Shown: positions 9,204 through 17,765, numbered from the stretch's first letter. The stretch is DNA of 64,000 bases from Asanoa hainanensis (GCF_900188485.1 NZ_FZPH01000004.1:520189-584188), one strand, 5' to 3'. The notes: generated by a model not told the origin, from the letters alone. Made by a program: numbers and translations.

Positions 9204-9297
9204 GCGGACCTGGCAGCGGAGCGAAGCGGAGCGGTCTCTCGCGGGAGGAACGGTCCGGACCACGGCGGACCCGAGTACGCCAAGCCTTGATCGGTCT
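9204..9297. repeat. Dispersed intergenic repeat, family A, copy 1
   Basis: This 94-bp stretch matches 12961-13054 with only two differences that I can count. Its core, read as the reverse complement, is GGTCCGGACCGTTCCTCCCGC...GCTGCCAGGTCCGC. Related but diverged versions occur near 12780-12960, 21750-21840, 48090-48130, 53750-53850 and 63640-63700. Confidence 0.75.
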
Positions 9298-9358
9298 GGC
9301 CTTGATCGGTCTGGCCTTGATCGGTCTCGCTTTGATCGGTCTCGCCTTGATCGGGCTT
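9284..9358. repeat. Five tandem 15-bp repeats
   Basis: Five units of GCCTTGATCGGTCTG or close variants lie head to tail, directly after family A copy 1. Two to three further units follow the matching family A copy at 13041-13084. Period 15 keeps any reading frame, but I see no gene. Confidence 0.85.
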
Positions 9359-9487
9359 GAGCTGAGCGGCAGGACAATCATCACCCTTGTGTCTGCTGGG
9401 GATCACGGTGCGCGCGTGGTTATGCTGAGGATCGCCTTCGCCTCGCGGCGGGGGCGTTTTTCGTGACACGAGGGGGCGACAAGGTTG

Positions 9488-11233
9488 GTGGCGAAGCCGT
9501 CGCTCGAGGCGTTTCCGCCGTTGCGGTCGTGGCAGCGCAAGGCGATGGTCGGCTACCTGCGGCGCCCGGCCGAGGATTACATGGCGGTCGCTACGCCCGG
9601 TGCAGGCAAGACCACCTTCGCCCTGCGGCTCGCGGCCGAGCTCCTCGTCGCCGGGACTGTCGACGCCGTCACCGTGGTCGCGCCCACCGAGCACCTCAAG
9701 ACGCAGTGGGCGCAGGCGGCGGCTCGGGTCGGCATCCAGCTCGACGCCGCGTTCCGTAACGCCGACCTGCACTCGTCGGCCGACTTCCATGGCGCGGTCG
9801 TGACCTACGCCCAGGTCGGCATGGCGCCCCAGGTGCATCGCCGGCGCACGATGACCCGGCGCACGTTCGTCATCCTCGACGAGATCCACCACGCGGGCGA
9901 CTCGCGGACCTGGGGTGACGGGGTCAAGGCCGCCTTCGAGAACGCGACCCGGCGGTTGATGCTGACCGGTACGCCGTTCCGGTCGGACGACAACCCGATC
10001 CCCTTCGTGACGTACGAGCGCGGCGGCGACGGGCTCCAGCGGTCCAGGGCCGACTCGGTCTACGGCTACGCCGACGCGCTGCGCGACGGCGTCGTCCGGC
10101 CCGTGATCTTCCTGGCGTACTCCGGTGAGACCCGCTGGCGCACCAGCGCCGGCGACGAGCTCGCCGCCCGGCTCGGTGAGCCGATGACCCAGGACCTCGT
10201 CGCCCAGGCCTGGCGTACGGCGCTCGACCCCACCGGTGACTGGATGGTCCAGGTGCTGCGGGCCGCCGACGCGCGGCTACAGGTCAAGCGGGCCGGCGGG
10301 ATGCCCGACGCCGGCGGCCTGGTGATCGCTACCGACCAGCAGAACGCGCGCTCGTACGCGAAGCTGATCGAGCGCGTGACCGGCGAGAAGGCCGTCGTGG
10401 TGCTCTCCGACGACGCCGGAGCCTCCGACCGGATCGCGGCGTTCGCGGCATCCGACCAACGCTGGATGGTCGCGGTCCGGATGGTGTCCGAGGGTGTCGA
10501 CATTCCACGGCTTTCGGTCGGCGTGTACGCGACCAGCGCCTCGACCCCGTTGTACTTCGCCCAGGCGATCGGCCGGTTCGTCCGGGCCCGCCGCCCCGGC
10601 GAGACGGCCAGCGTGTTCCTGCCCAGCGTGCCGCACCTGCTCGGGCTGGCCAGCGAGATGGAGGCCGAGCGCAACCACGTACTCGGCGCGCCCAAGGAGG
10701 ACGACGGTCTCGACGACGCGCTGTTGGAACGGGCGCAGCAGACCGAGGACGCCAGCGGCGAGCTGACGAAGCGGCACGAGATGCTCTCGGCCACGGCCGA
10801 GCTCGACCAGGTGATCTTCGATGGCGCCTCGTTCGGCACGGGGGCGCTGGCCGGCACGCCCGAGGAGGAGGAGTACCTGGGCCTGCCCGGGCTGCTCACG
10901 GCCGACCAGGTGGCCACGCTGCTCAACAAGCGTCAGGCGGACCAACTCGCGGCCCAGAAGCGGCGGTCGACCAGCAACGCTTCGGCGGATGGGTCGGGTG
11001 GGGCGCGGGTGGCGGGGATGACCGCGGCGCCTCCGGGGCCGGTCTCGGCCGGCGAGCGAAGGGTCGTCCTGCGCCGTCAGCTCAACGCTCTGGTAGCCGC
11101 GCACCATCACCGCACCGGACAACCCCACGGCAAGATCCACGCGGAACTGAGGCGAATCTGCGGGGGTCCGCCGAGCGCCCAGGCGACGATCGAGCAGCTC
11201 GAGGAGCGGATCGCCACCTGCCAGACCCTTTGA
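9488..11233 (+). CDS. DEAD/DEAH-box helicase (superfamily 2)
   Basis: This 581-residue SF2 helicase has an N-terminal Q-type motif (PLRSWQRKAM), Walker A ATPGAGKT, an unusual motif II DEIHHAGD, motif III LTGTPF, and a helicase C-terminal domain with ATDQQNARSYAKLI, VRMVSEGVDIPRLS and the arginine-finger region QAIGRFVRARR. The tail (about 440-581) is charged and carries no nuclease domain I can see. It resembles stand-alone helicases of restriction/repair type whose substrate is unknown. Start is GTG 9488 or TTG 9485; GAGGGGG at 9470 fits either. Nothing suggests an operon. Confidence 0.88.
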   Translation: MAKPSLEAFPPLRSWQRKAMVGYLRRPAEDYMAVATPGAGKTTFALRLAAELLVAGTVDAVTVVAPTEHLKTQWAQAAARVGIQLDAAFRNADLHSSADFHGAVVTYAQVGMAPQVHRRRTMTRRTFVILDEIHHAGDSRTWGDGVKAAFENATRRLMLTGTPFRSDDNPIPFVTYERGGDGLQRSRADSVYGYADALRDGVVRPVIFLAYSGETRWRTSAGDELAARLGEPMTQDLVAQAWRTALDPTGDWMVQVLRAADARLQVKRAGGMPDAGGLVIATDQQNARSYAKLIERVTGEKAVVVLSDDAGASDRIAAFAASDQRWMVAVRMVSEGVDIPRLSVGVYATSASTPLYFAQAIGRFVRARRPGETASVFLPSVPHLLGLASEMEAERNHVLGAPKEDDGLDDALLERAQQTEDASGELTKRHEMLSATAELDQVIFDGASFGTGALAGTPEEEEYLGLPGLLTADQVATLLNKRQADQLAAQKRRSTSNASADGSGGARVAGMTAAPPGPVSAGERRVVLRRQLNALVAAHHHRTGQPHGKIHAELRRICGGPPSAQATIEQLEERIATCQTL

Positions 11234-11262
11234 GACCACTGTCAGACCGTCTGAGCTGAAGA

Positions 11263-11294
11263 AACCGGCCGGGACCCCATGCGGGGTTCCGGCC
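11263..11294. terminator. Hairpin 1 of a double terminator
   Basis: AACCGGCCGGGACCCC pairs with GGGGTTCCGGCC across a short ATGC loop. It lies 30 bp past the helicase stop. Confidence 0.7.
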
Positions 11295-11313
11295 AGTGCT
11301 TGTGGCGGAAAGG

Positions 11314-11349
11314 AACCGGCCGGAGCCCCCTGGGGGGTTCCGGCCGGTT
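11314..11349. terminator. Hairpin 2 of a double terminator, bidirectional
   Basis: AACCGGCCGGAGCCCCC pairs with GGGGGGTTCCGGCCGGTT almost end to end. The stem is nearly the same sequence as hairpin 1, so one was probably duplicated from the other. It lies 17 bp past the stop of the minus-strand DUF7455 gene and can serve both convergent genes. Confidence 0.75.
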
Positions 11350-11365
11350 TAAGTAGGTGGTCGGA

Positions 11366-11611
11366 TCAGTTGGACGAGTTCGACGCCATGAGGTCGGCGC
11401 CGCGCCACTCGAAGTCCGGGTCCGCCGCGAACTGGACGGTGATCTTCACCAGGTCGTCGGCGTACTTGTTCGCGTGGTGCCCGCAGAACACGAGCTCGCC
11501 CCCGCCAGCCATGGTGATCCGGAGCTTGCCGGCCGCGTTGCACCGATCGCACCGTTCATCGGTTGCTGGGGGAACCACCGTGCCAGGCGGCGGCGTGAGA
11601 GTGGGGGTCAT
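11366..11611 (-). CDS. DUF7455-type small Cys/His protein
   Basis: This 81-residue protein has the pattern DERCDRCNAAGKLRITMAGG...LVFCGHHANKY, i.e. CxxC plus CxHH, characteristic of a widespread actinobacterial family of small putative zinc-binding proteins found close to sigma-factor genes. Function unknown. ATG 11611 follows AAGGAGGAAGG, a strong ribosome-binding site. It is monocistronic, ending at the double terminator shared with the helicase. Confidence 0.8.
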   Translation of the reverse strand: MTPTLTPPPGTVVPPATDERCDRCNAAGKLRITMAGGGELVFCGHHANKYADDLVKITVQFAADPDFEWRGADLMASNSSN

Positions 11612-11922
11612 CGCCTTCCTCCTTCGTCACCGATGAACATCCTTCTTCGGTCTTTACTCACCTATCGTGCAACACCCTTGGGTGCTGCGGCCTTCCCACT
11701 GTGCCCCCGGGGGACCCAGGTCACACCTTGGTTGATGACAGTGTGCCGGCACCCAAGGGGTCCGCGTCAATGATCTCGGTCGGACAACCCGCTTCTGACG
11801 TGGATCTATTGACGCTGCGTGTCGAAAACATGACTGAGCGTTGGATCAAGCGCCCTTGCCACGGTATCCTGACAGCGCCTGTGTGGCACTGGCCAGACAC
11901 GCCCAAACGAGGGATCCGGCGG
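11612..11922. other. Intergenic region, no gene seen
   Basis: About 310 bp between two minus-strand genes, with visibly lower G+C than its flanks. It must contain the DUF7455 promoter. TTGGAT (11840) and TATCCT (11865) on the plus strand have an about 19-bp spacing and could form a promoter reading into the antisense of the next gene; this is only a possibility. Confidence 0.3.
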
Positions 11923-12504
11923 TTACCCGACAGACTTCGCAGCCGCCTTCACCGATTTCTTGTAGTCGCGCACCTTCGTCAGGCTCGCCTCGTCAACGAT
12001 ATCCGCGACCGACATGTGGGATCCTTCGTCGCCGTAGGCCCCGGCGGCCGCACGCCAGCCCTCCGGCCGCACCCCGTACTGCTTGCCCAACAGGGCCACG
12101 AAGATCTGCGCCTTCTGCCGACCGAACCCGGGTAGCTCGGCGACCCGCTTGAACAGGTCCCGGCCGTCGGCGGCCTCGCTCCACAGCCGCGCGGTGTCGC
12201 CGTCGTAGCGGGCCACGATCTGCCGGCAGACCTCCTGCGTACGGGCGGCCATCGCCTTCGGAAACCGATGCAACGCGGGCGGGGTCGCGAAGATCTTCAG
12301 CAGCTCGTCCGGGTCGAACTCGGCAAGCTCCAGCGCCGTCGGCTCGTGCCCCAACCGCTGAGCCAGCACGTACGGGGACGAAAACGCCTTTTCGAGCGGA
12401 ATCTGTTGATCCAGCACCATTCCGACAAGCAGCGCCAACGGGTCGCGATCGAGCAGCGCGTTGGCCTCCGGAGCGATGGGCAGCGAAAACGTCATGCGCT
12501 CCAT
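11923..12504 (-). CDS. HhH-GPD-type base-excision DNA glycosylase-like protein
   Basis: This 193-residue protein starts with DPLALLVGMVLDQQIPLEKAF, the helical start of the HhH-GPD fold. It has the hairpin-helix-hairpin region RVAELPGFGRQKAQIFVALLGK. The usual catalytic Asp/Lys of EndoIII/AlkA enzymes is not obvious, and the C-terminus (ASLTKVRDYKKSVKAA) matches an actinobacterial subgroup annotated as HhH-GPD base-excision proteins. A role in DNA repair is inferred from fold only. Start ATG 12504 follows GGGAGGGTGGG; ATG 12495 is also possible. Confidence 0.8.
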   Translation of the reverse strand: MERMTFSLPIAPEANALLDRDPLALLVGMVLDQQIPLEKAFSSPYVLAQRLGHEPTALELAEFDPDELLKIFATPPALHRFPKAMAARTQEVCRQIVARYDGDTARLWSEAADGRDLFKRVAELPGFGRQKAQIFVALLGKQYGVRPEGWRAAAGAYGDEGSHMSVADIVDEASLTKVRDYKKSVKAAAKSVG

Positions 12505-12655
12505 CTTGGCCCACCCTCCCGATCTCATCGGACCCGCCCACGGCCCGCATCACCCGGACACCAGCCACCCAGACCAAGCCTCGCGAATCACGGCCCTCGC
12601 CCGACCCACGTCGAGCACCACGGCGTGGCACGCCACGCCACGCCGCACCCCAGCC

Positions 12656-12703
12656 GACCTAGGTAAACGACTGTCGTGCCAACAACAGTGAATTTCCTAG
12701 ATC
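12656..12703. repeat. Palindromic REP-like element, copy 2
   Basis: GACCTAGGTAAAC and GAATTTCCTAGATC are imperfect arms enclosing an inner ACTGT...ACAGT stem. Its size, CTAG ends and AT-rich arms match the element at 5873-5922. It lies between minus-strand genes, downstream of the repeat cluster. Confidence 0.55.
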
Positions 12704-12779
12704 CGGTCGCGACCGGGCCCCTCCGCGCACCTGGACCGCTGACGCGTCAGGGCGACCAGCCGGCTTGTCCGGCTGGGCG

Positions 12780-13084
12780 GGCGGTGCCTGGCTTGGGCCC
12801 ACCGCGGACCTGGCAGCGAAGCGCAGCGTTCCTCTCGCGAGAGGAACGGTCCAGACCACCGCGCACCTGGCAGCGGCACGGTCTCGCAGAAGGAACTGGT
12901 CCGGACCACCGCGGACCTCCCAGCGGCACGGTCTCGCAGAAGGAACTGGTCCGGACCACCGCGGACCTGGCAGCGGAGCGAAGCGGAGCGGTCTCTCGCG
13001 GGAGGAACGGTCCGGACCACCGCGGACCCGAGTACGCCAAGCCTTGATCGTTCTCGCCTTGATCGGTCTCAATTTGATCTGCCC
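12780..13084. repeat. Cluster of family A repeats with 15-bp repeats
   Basis: Four tandem versions of the family A unit (each about 60-70 bp, containing GGTCCGGACCACCGCGGACC-like joints) end in a copy nearly identical to 9204-9297, then two to three 15-bp units. The array runs up to the methyltransferase stop codon. No gene is supported here. Confidence 0.8.
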
Positions 13085-13743
13085 TACTTGGTCAGGCGCA
13101 CTTCCAGGGTCATGCCGTCGGCGTGGGCGGCGCTGCCGTGGAACGCGCTGCCGGCCGCCACCCGCTCGAAGTCGGCCGCCGTGTAAGCCCGGCTGCGCAG
13201 CCAGCTCAGCGTCAGCCGGGTGACCGAGCTGTTGAACGCGTTGAGCCGCATGCCAGCCACGTCCGCCCGGATGTCCGCACCCGTCGCGCCGCGGTTCATG
13301 TCCAGGATCACCGCGACCCCGCCCGGCCGCAGCACGCGGTGGATCTGGTCAAGAGCGGTCACCGGGCTGCTGAAGTTCTTGAACGCGGCCTGGCAGACCA
13401 CCAGGTCGAAGCTGTCGGAAGGGAACGGCAGGTCGGCCACGTCGCCATGGCGGAAGTCGACCGTGACGCCCTCGGCCCGCGCCCGGGAGGCGGCCAGCGA
13501 GACGAACGTGTGGCTGATGTCCAGGCCGGTCACCGCGAACCCGAGCCGGGCCAGCTCGATGCTCAGGTAGCCCGGACCGGGCGCGACCTCCAACACGGCC
13601 GCACCGGGCGCGAGGCCGCTGCCCAACGCGACCGCCTGCCGCCGCCACTGCGCCAACTGGGGCTCGGAGCCGCGCTGCTTCGCGTACCAGCGGGCCATCG
13701 GCCCTTCCATCTCCGGGACGATCTTGCGCCGTTTGGTCTCCAT
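13084..13743 (-). CDS. Class I SAM-dependent methyltransferase
   Basis: This 219-residue Rossmann methyltransferase has motif I VLEVAPGPGYLSIELA, motif II GLDISHTFV, DLPFPSDSFDLVVCQAAF (motif IV) and HRVLRPGG (motif V/VI). The substrate is unknown. ATG 13743 overlaps the stop of the upstream PadR gene by one base, so the two are translationally coupled. The pairing suggests that the methyltransferase is the regulated target of the PadR protein, perhaps detoxifying a small molecule. Confidence 0.88.
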   Translation of the reverse strand: METKRRKIVPEMEGPMARWYAKQRGSEPQLAQWRRQAVALGSGLAPGAAVLEVAPGPGYLSIELARLGFAVTGLDISHTFVSLAASRARAEGVTVDFRHGDVADLPFPSDSFDLVVCQAAFKNFSSPVTALDQIHRVLRPGGVAVILDMNRGATGADIRADVAGMRLNAFNSSVTRLTLSWLRSRAYTAADFERVAAGSAFHGSAAHADGMTLEVRLTK

Positions 13744-14378
13744 CACTCCTCCTTGCCTCGGGCGACCAGCTCCGCCACAGCAGGCGGCAGCTCGCCGGTT
13801 TCGTGATAGGCGCGCCAGTCGGCGACGCCCGGCAGCGTTCCTTCGGTGATCTCGGCGCGGAACCCGCGCACCCAGGCCAGCTCGGCCCGGCGCATGGCCA
13901 GCTCGTACTCCCCCTCGACCAGGAACAGCCTCGGGACGTCGTAGCCGGCCAGCTCCCGCTCGAACAAAGCGATCTCGGCGGCCAGCAGGTCGGCCCGCCG
14001 GCCGAGCAGCGCGGCCACGTCGGACGGGGCCAGCACGGCCAGCACGGACAGGCCCGCGGTGAACGGGCCGGGCCGGCGGGCGGGGACCGCCACGAGCTCC
14101 CGGGTCCAGTCGACGAGCTCGGTGCGCCCCGCGTCGGTTATCCGATAGACCGTGCGCTCCGGCCGGCCGCCCTGCCGCTCGCTCTGCACCGCCTCGACGA
14201 AGCCGTGCTTGACCAGGTTCTCCACGACCCGGTAGAGCGAGCCCCACTTGATCTCCATGTCGTGCTCTTTGCCGCGGGCCTTCATCAGCGACGCCATCTC
14301 GTAGGGATGCATGGGTCGCTCGATCAGCGTGGCCAGGATGGCGAGCGCGAGCAGGTTAGTGATCTTGCGCGGCGGCAT
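13743..14378 (-). CDS. PadR family transcriptional regulator
   Basis: This 211-residue protein has a PadR winged-helix N-terminus (LALAILATLIERPMHPYEMASL, then GSLYRVVENLVKHGFVEAVQ and YRITDAGRTEL) and a long helical dimerisation domain (VIR_like, about residues 95-205). PadR repressors respond to phenolics, drugs or other ligands. It is divergent from the cupin gene; the short intergenic space holds a long palindrome (14391-14424) that is the obvious operator. It is the first gene of a two-gene operon with the methyltransferase. Confidence 0.92.
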   Translation of the reverse strand: MPPRKITNLLALAILATLIERPMHPYEMASLMKARGKEHDMEIKWGSLYRVVENLVKHGFVEAVQSERQGGRPERTVYRITDAGRTELVDWTRELVAVPARRPGPFTAGLSVLAVLAPSDVAALLGRRADLLAAEIALFERELAGYDVPRLFLVEGEYELAMRRAELAWVRGFRAEITEGTLPGVADWRAYHETGELPPAVAELVARGKEE

Positions 14379-14390
14379 GACGTGAACTCC

Positions 14391-14424
14391 TTTACTCGCA
14401 TGCGATTATACGCACGCGAGTAAA
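14391..14424. promoter_or_regulatory. Probable PadR operator in the divergent promoter
   Basis: TTTACTCGCATGCG and CGCACGCGAGTAAA are inverted arms around ATTATA. The outer nine bases (TTTACTCGC / GCGAGTAAA) match perfectly. The site lies between the PadR start (14378) and the cupin start, as expected for an autoregulatory operator that also covers the cupin promoter. Confidence 0.7.
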
Positions 14425-14437
14425 TAGCATGGAACCC

Positions 14438-14866
14438 ATGACGCATCCCTGGATCACCGAGCTCGGCCTGTCACCCCACCCCGAGGGCGGCTGGTTCGCC
14501 GAGACCTGGCGGTCCGCGCACACCTTCGATCCCATCGGGTACGCCGGCCCGCGCTCGGCCGCCACCGGCATCTACTTCGCGCTGTTCCCCGGCGAGGAGT
14601 CCGCCTGGCACGTCGTCCGCTCGGACGAGCTCTGGCTCTGGCACGCCGGCGGCCCGCTGATCCTCAGGCTGGGGGGCGACAAAGACGAGCCGGCAACGAC
14701 CGTGGAGTCCGCGGTGCTCGGCCCGGACCTGACCGGCGGCGCACGACCGCAGCTACGCGTACCCGGTGGCGTGTGGCAGTCCGCGGCTCCATTGACCGAT
14801 GACCCGGTCCTGGTCAGTTGCGTAGTAGCTCCCGGATTCGACTTCGCCGATTTCAGGATGGTGTGA
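14438..14866 (+). CDS. Cupin superfamily protein (DUF985)
   Basis: This 142-residue protein has the DUF985 pattern: ELGLSPHPEGGWFAETWRS, IYFALFPGEESAWHVVRSDELW and the C-terminal VLVSCVVAPGFDFADFRM. DUF985 proteins form a cupin barrel, and some bind metals, but no general reaction is established. Start ATG 14438 gives the common family start; ATG 14429 is in frame three codons upstream. It shares its upstream region with the PadR gene and so may belong to the same regulon. Confidence 0.88.
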   Translation: MTHPWITELGLSPHPEGGWFAETWRSAHTFDPIGYAGPRSAATGIYFALFPGEESAWHVVRSDELWLWHAGGPLILRLGGDKDEPATTVESAVLGPDLTGGARPQLRVPGGVWQSAAPLTDDPVLVSCVVAPGFDFADFRMV

Positions 14867-14978
14867 TCCGCTCGACCGAACGGTCCGTGTCGATCTTCGT
14901 CTGTCTATGCGATGGTCGGGGCGCCCGGCACGGGGGCGAGGAGGCCGGGCGCGGCGAACGGCGAGGAGAGTGCACATC

Positions 14979-16589
14979 GTGGTGTTCCGCACCGTCCGCA
15001 AAACCCTGGCTGTAATAGGCGCGGCCAGCCTGGTGGGTGCCCTGGCACTGGCCAACCCGGCACAGGCCACCGGCAACAACCACTCCGTCCGCAAGCTCAC
15101 CAAGGCGGTCACGCTCGGCGGCGTGCTCAAGCACGAGCTCGCCTTCCAGGCCATCGGCAGCCTCAGCGGCGGCAACCGCGGCTCGGGCCTGCCCGGGCAC
15201 GACCGCAGCGCCGACTACGTGGCGGCCGTCCTGCGCAAGGCCGGCTACCAGGTGACCCGGCAACCCTTCCCGTTCAACTTCTTCGAAGAGTTCGGCTCGT
15301 CGTTCGCGCAGACCGCGCCGACACCGACGACGTACGTGAGCGGCACCGACTACGACCTGATGGACTACTCGGGCGCGGGCGACGTGACCCAGCTCGTGGT
15401 CCCGGTCGACCTGGCGCTGACCCCACCGCGGGCCTCGACGTCGGGCTGTGAGGCCGCGGACTTCGCGGGCGGCCTGGTCGCGGGCAAGATCGCGCTGTTG
15501 CAGCGCGGCACCTGCCCGTTCGGCACCAAGGTGGTCAACGCCGAGGCGGCCGGCGCGGTCGGCGCCATCGTGATGAACCAGGGCAACGGCGACCCGGTGG
15601 CCAACGTCGACCGCTACAACCTGCTGCTCGGCACGCTCGGCGCGCCGGTCGGCATCCCGACGGTCGGTGTCTCGTACGCGACCGGTGAGGCGTTCGCCAA
15701 CACGCCCGGCCTGACGGTGCGGATCACCGCCGACACCACGTCGGAGGTACGCCAGACCGAGAACGTGATCGCCGAGTCGAAGAAGGGCAACGCGAGCAGC
15801 GTGGTCATGGCCGGCGCGCACCTCGACGCGGAGCCCGACACCGTCGGCATCAACGACAACGGCAGCGGCTCGGCCGCGCTGCTCGAGGTCGCGGTGCAGA
15901 TGGCCAAGACCAAGACGCCCAACAAGACCAGGTTCGCCTGGTGGGGCGCCGAGGAGGCCAACCTGATCGGCTCGACGTTCTACGTCAACGCGCTGACGCC
16001 CGAGCAGCGGGCCGACATCGCGCTGTACCTGAACTTCGACATGATCGCGTCGGCCAACTACATCCTCGGGGTGTACGACGGCGACGACTCGGCGGCCGAG
16101 GGCTCACCCGCGGGCCCGCCCGGCTCGGCCGAGATCGAAGCGGTCTTCCAGGACTTCTTCGCCGACCGTGACCTGCCCACCCGGGCGGCCGACTTCACCG
16201 GCCGCTCCGACTACGGCCCGTTCATCGCGGCGGGCGTCGGCATCCCGGCCGGCGGCCTGTTCACCGGCGCGGAGGTCCCGAAGACGGCCCAGGACGTCAT
16301 CGACTACGGCGGCGTGGCGGGTGCCCAGTACGACCCGTGCTACCACGAGCCGTGCGACAGCCTGTTCCCGGTCCGCAACGGCGCGGACGCGGCCCTGTAC
16401 CGCGAGCTCGACCGGCAGTACGACATGCTCGGCAACCTCAACCTCGAAGCCCTGGACGTGAACGCCGACGCCATGGCAACAGCGATCCTCACGTTCGCCC
16501 TCGACACGTCATCCCTCCCGGTCCGCACCGCGGCGGCGACGGCGCGCTCGTCGGGCCCGACCTACATCGGCAAGGAAGGCTCGATCTAG
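14979..16589 (+). CDS. Secreted M28 family metallopeptidase with PA domain
   Basis: This 536-residue preprotein has a Sec signal peptide (FRTVRKTLAVIGAAS...NPAQATG). A PA domain follows at about residues 130-235, then the M28 catalytic domain with zinc ligands in AGAHLDAEPDTVGINDNGSG (His, Asp), the catalytic Glu in WGAEEANLIG, an Asp in LNFDMIAS and a late His in DPCYHEPCD. It is probably an extracellular aminopeptidase of the Streptomyces griseus type. GTG 14979 lies nine bases after GGAG; an in-frame GTG at 14970 is too close to that site. It converges on the Fic gene with a shared hairpin. Confidence 0.92.
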   Translation: MVFRTVRKTLAVIGAASLVGALALANPAQATGNNHSVRKLTKAVTLGGVLKHELAFQAIGSLSGGNRGSGLPGHDRSADYVAAVLRKAGYQVTRQPFPFNFFEEFGSSFAQTAPTPTTYVSGTDYDLMDYSGAGDVTQLVVPVDLALTPPRASTSGCEAADFAGGLVAGKIALLQRGTCPFGTKVVNAEAAGAVGAIVMNQGNGDPVANVDRYNLLLGTLGAPVGIPTVGVSYATGEAFANTPGLTVRITADTTSEVRQTENVIAESKKGNASSVVMAGAHLDAEPDTVGINDNGSGSAALLEVAVQMAKTKTPNKTRFAWWGAEEANLIGSTFYVNALTPEQRADIALYLNFDMIASANYILGVYDGDDSAAEGSPAGPPGSAEIEAVFQDFFADRDLPTRAADFTGRSDYGPFIAAGVGIPAGGLFTGAEVPKTAQDVIDYGGVAGAQYDPCYHEPCDSLFPVRNGADAALYRELDRQYDMLGNLNLEALDVNADAMATAILTFALDTSSLPVRTAAATARSSGPTYIGKEGSI

Positions 16590-16599
16590 CACCACCCGC

Positions 16600-16632
16600 C
16601 TGAGGGCCCCGTCCACCGGGCGGGGCCCTCAG
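16600..16632. terminator. Bidirectional terminator hairpin
   Basis: CTGAGGGCCCCG and CGGGGCCCTCAG are perfect 12-bp arms with a nine-base loop, between the convergent M28 peptidase and Fic genes. The right arm overlaps the last codons of fic. Confidence 0.8.
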
Positions 16633-17765
16633 CGCGGGTACGGCTCCCGGGCCGGCGCGGTCAACCGGGCAGCAACATCGTTTGCGATCTCCCGGGCGGC
16701 ACCGGCGGCCTCGTACGCCAGGGTCGCCCCGTAGCCCACCGACGTCAGCAGGCCGGCGCGCTCGAGCGCACGGACGTCGCGCACGGACTGGTCGCGGGAC
16801 AGCCCCTCTTCCGTCGCGTACACCTCGCGGCGCAGTTGGTCGGTGGCGGCCGCGTAGAGCGCGGCGATCGTCCGCTCGTGAAGTCCGCGCTCGCCCGCCA
16901 GGCCGGCAAGCGCGGTCCAGACCTCGCGTCCGTAGCTCAGCCGCCGGTCGACGACCTGTGCCTGCAGGTGGTGCGCGCGCAGGCAGAACCGGATCCAGCC
17001 ATGCGCGTCGGTCGTCGGTTCGAACGTGCCGCCCGTTTCCCTGAGCGTGCGGTAATAGTCGAATGTGTTGATCTCGAAACCGAGCCACTCCTCGATCGAG
17101 CAGAACTCCGGTGCCAACCGGCCGCCGCGGGCGATCACCATTGTTTGCAGGGAGCGCGACATCCGGCCGTTTCCATCGCGCCATGGGTGCACCCGCACCA
17201 AGTTGAGATGGGCCATGGCCGCCCGCACGAGCAGCGGAGCCGACAGGTCGCCTTCGTTGAGCCACTCGACCAGCTCGCCCATCAGCAGTGGGACCTGGTC
17301 GGCATCCGGGCCTACGTATGCCGGGACCAGCGGGTCCCCACCGGTCACGATGACTCCGCGCGTGCGGTATCTGCCGGGCGATCGTCCTGGCCAGAAGCGC
17401 ATCATCATGAAGTGCAGCGCCGACAGAACCGCCTCGCTGTAGGCGAACGCCTCCATGTCCGCGGTCAGCGTGACCCAGGTCAGAGCGTCGCGGTAACCGC
17501 GGACGGCCTCCCGGGAGTCTTCGGGCACATCCGCCGGAACCGCGACGTGGTCAACGATCGCTGTGGCCGTGCTCGACGAGACGGTGTAGCCCTCGATGGT
17601 GTTCGAACCGCGGATCGCGTTGGCGAACAGCCACTTGCGGACGCCACCGACCCACTGGCCCGCTCTGGCGCCACCGGTTGACCGAACGAACGCGTCGTAA
17701 AAGGCATCGATCTCGGCGAGCACGCGCTCATCATCGTGGTCGAGCGCTGGCGTGGCGTGGAGCAT
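16629..17765 (-). CDS. Fic family protein (protein AMPylase-like)
   Basis: This 378-residue protein has the Fic active-site motif HPWRDGNGRMSR (catalytic His, Gly-rich anion hole, Arg) at about residues 192-203, and an N-terminal SNTIEG, matching the (S/T)xxxE(G/N) inhibitory helix that keeps Fic enzymes off. A C-terminal winged-helix-like region (SRDQSVRDVRALERAGLL) follows. Fic proteins usually transfer AMP from ATP to target hydroxyl side chains. No separate antitoxin is nearby, consistent with the built-in inhibitor (class II). ATG 17765 gives full length. Target unknown. Confidence 0.93.
   Translation of the reverse strand: MLHATPALDHDDERVLAEIDAFYDAFVRSTGGARAGQWVGGVRKWLFANAIRGSNTIEGYTVSSSTATAIVDHVAVPADVPEDSREAVRGYRDALTWVTLTADMEAFAYSEAVLSALHFMMMRFWPGRSPGRYRTRGVIVTGGDPLVPAYVGPDADQVPLLMGELVEWLNEGDLSAPLLVRAAMAHLNLVRVHPWRDGNGRMSRSLQTMVIARGGRLAPEFCSIEEWLGFEINTFDYYRTLRETGGTFEPTTDAHGWIRFCLRAHHLQAQVVDRRLSYGREVWTALAGLAGERGLHERTIAALYAAATDQLRREVYATEEGLSRDQSVRDVRALERAGLLTSVGYGATLAYEAAGAAREIANDVAARLTAPAREPYPR

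Noticed and set aside
8971..9358. Tandem arrays considered as a CRISPR
   Set aside because: Units are contiguous or separated by conserved linkers rather than unique spacers, units diverge, and no cas gene is present.
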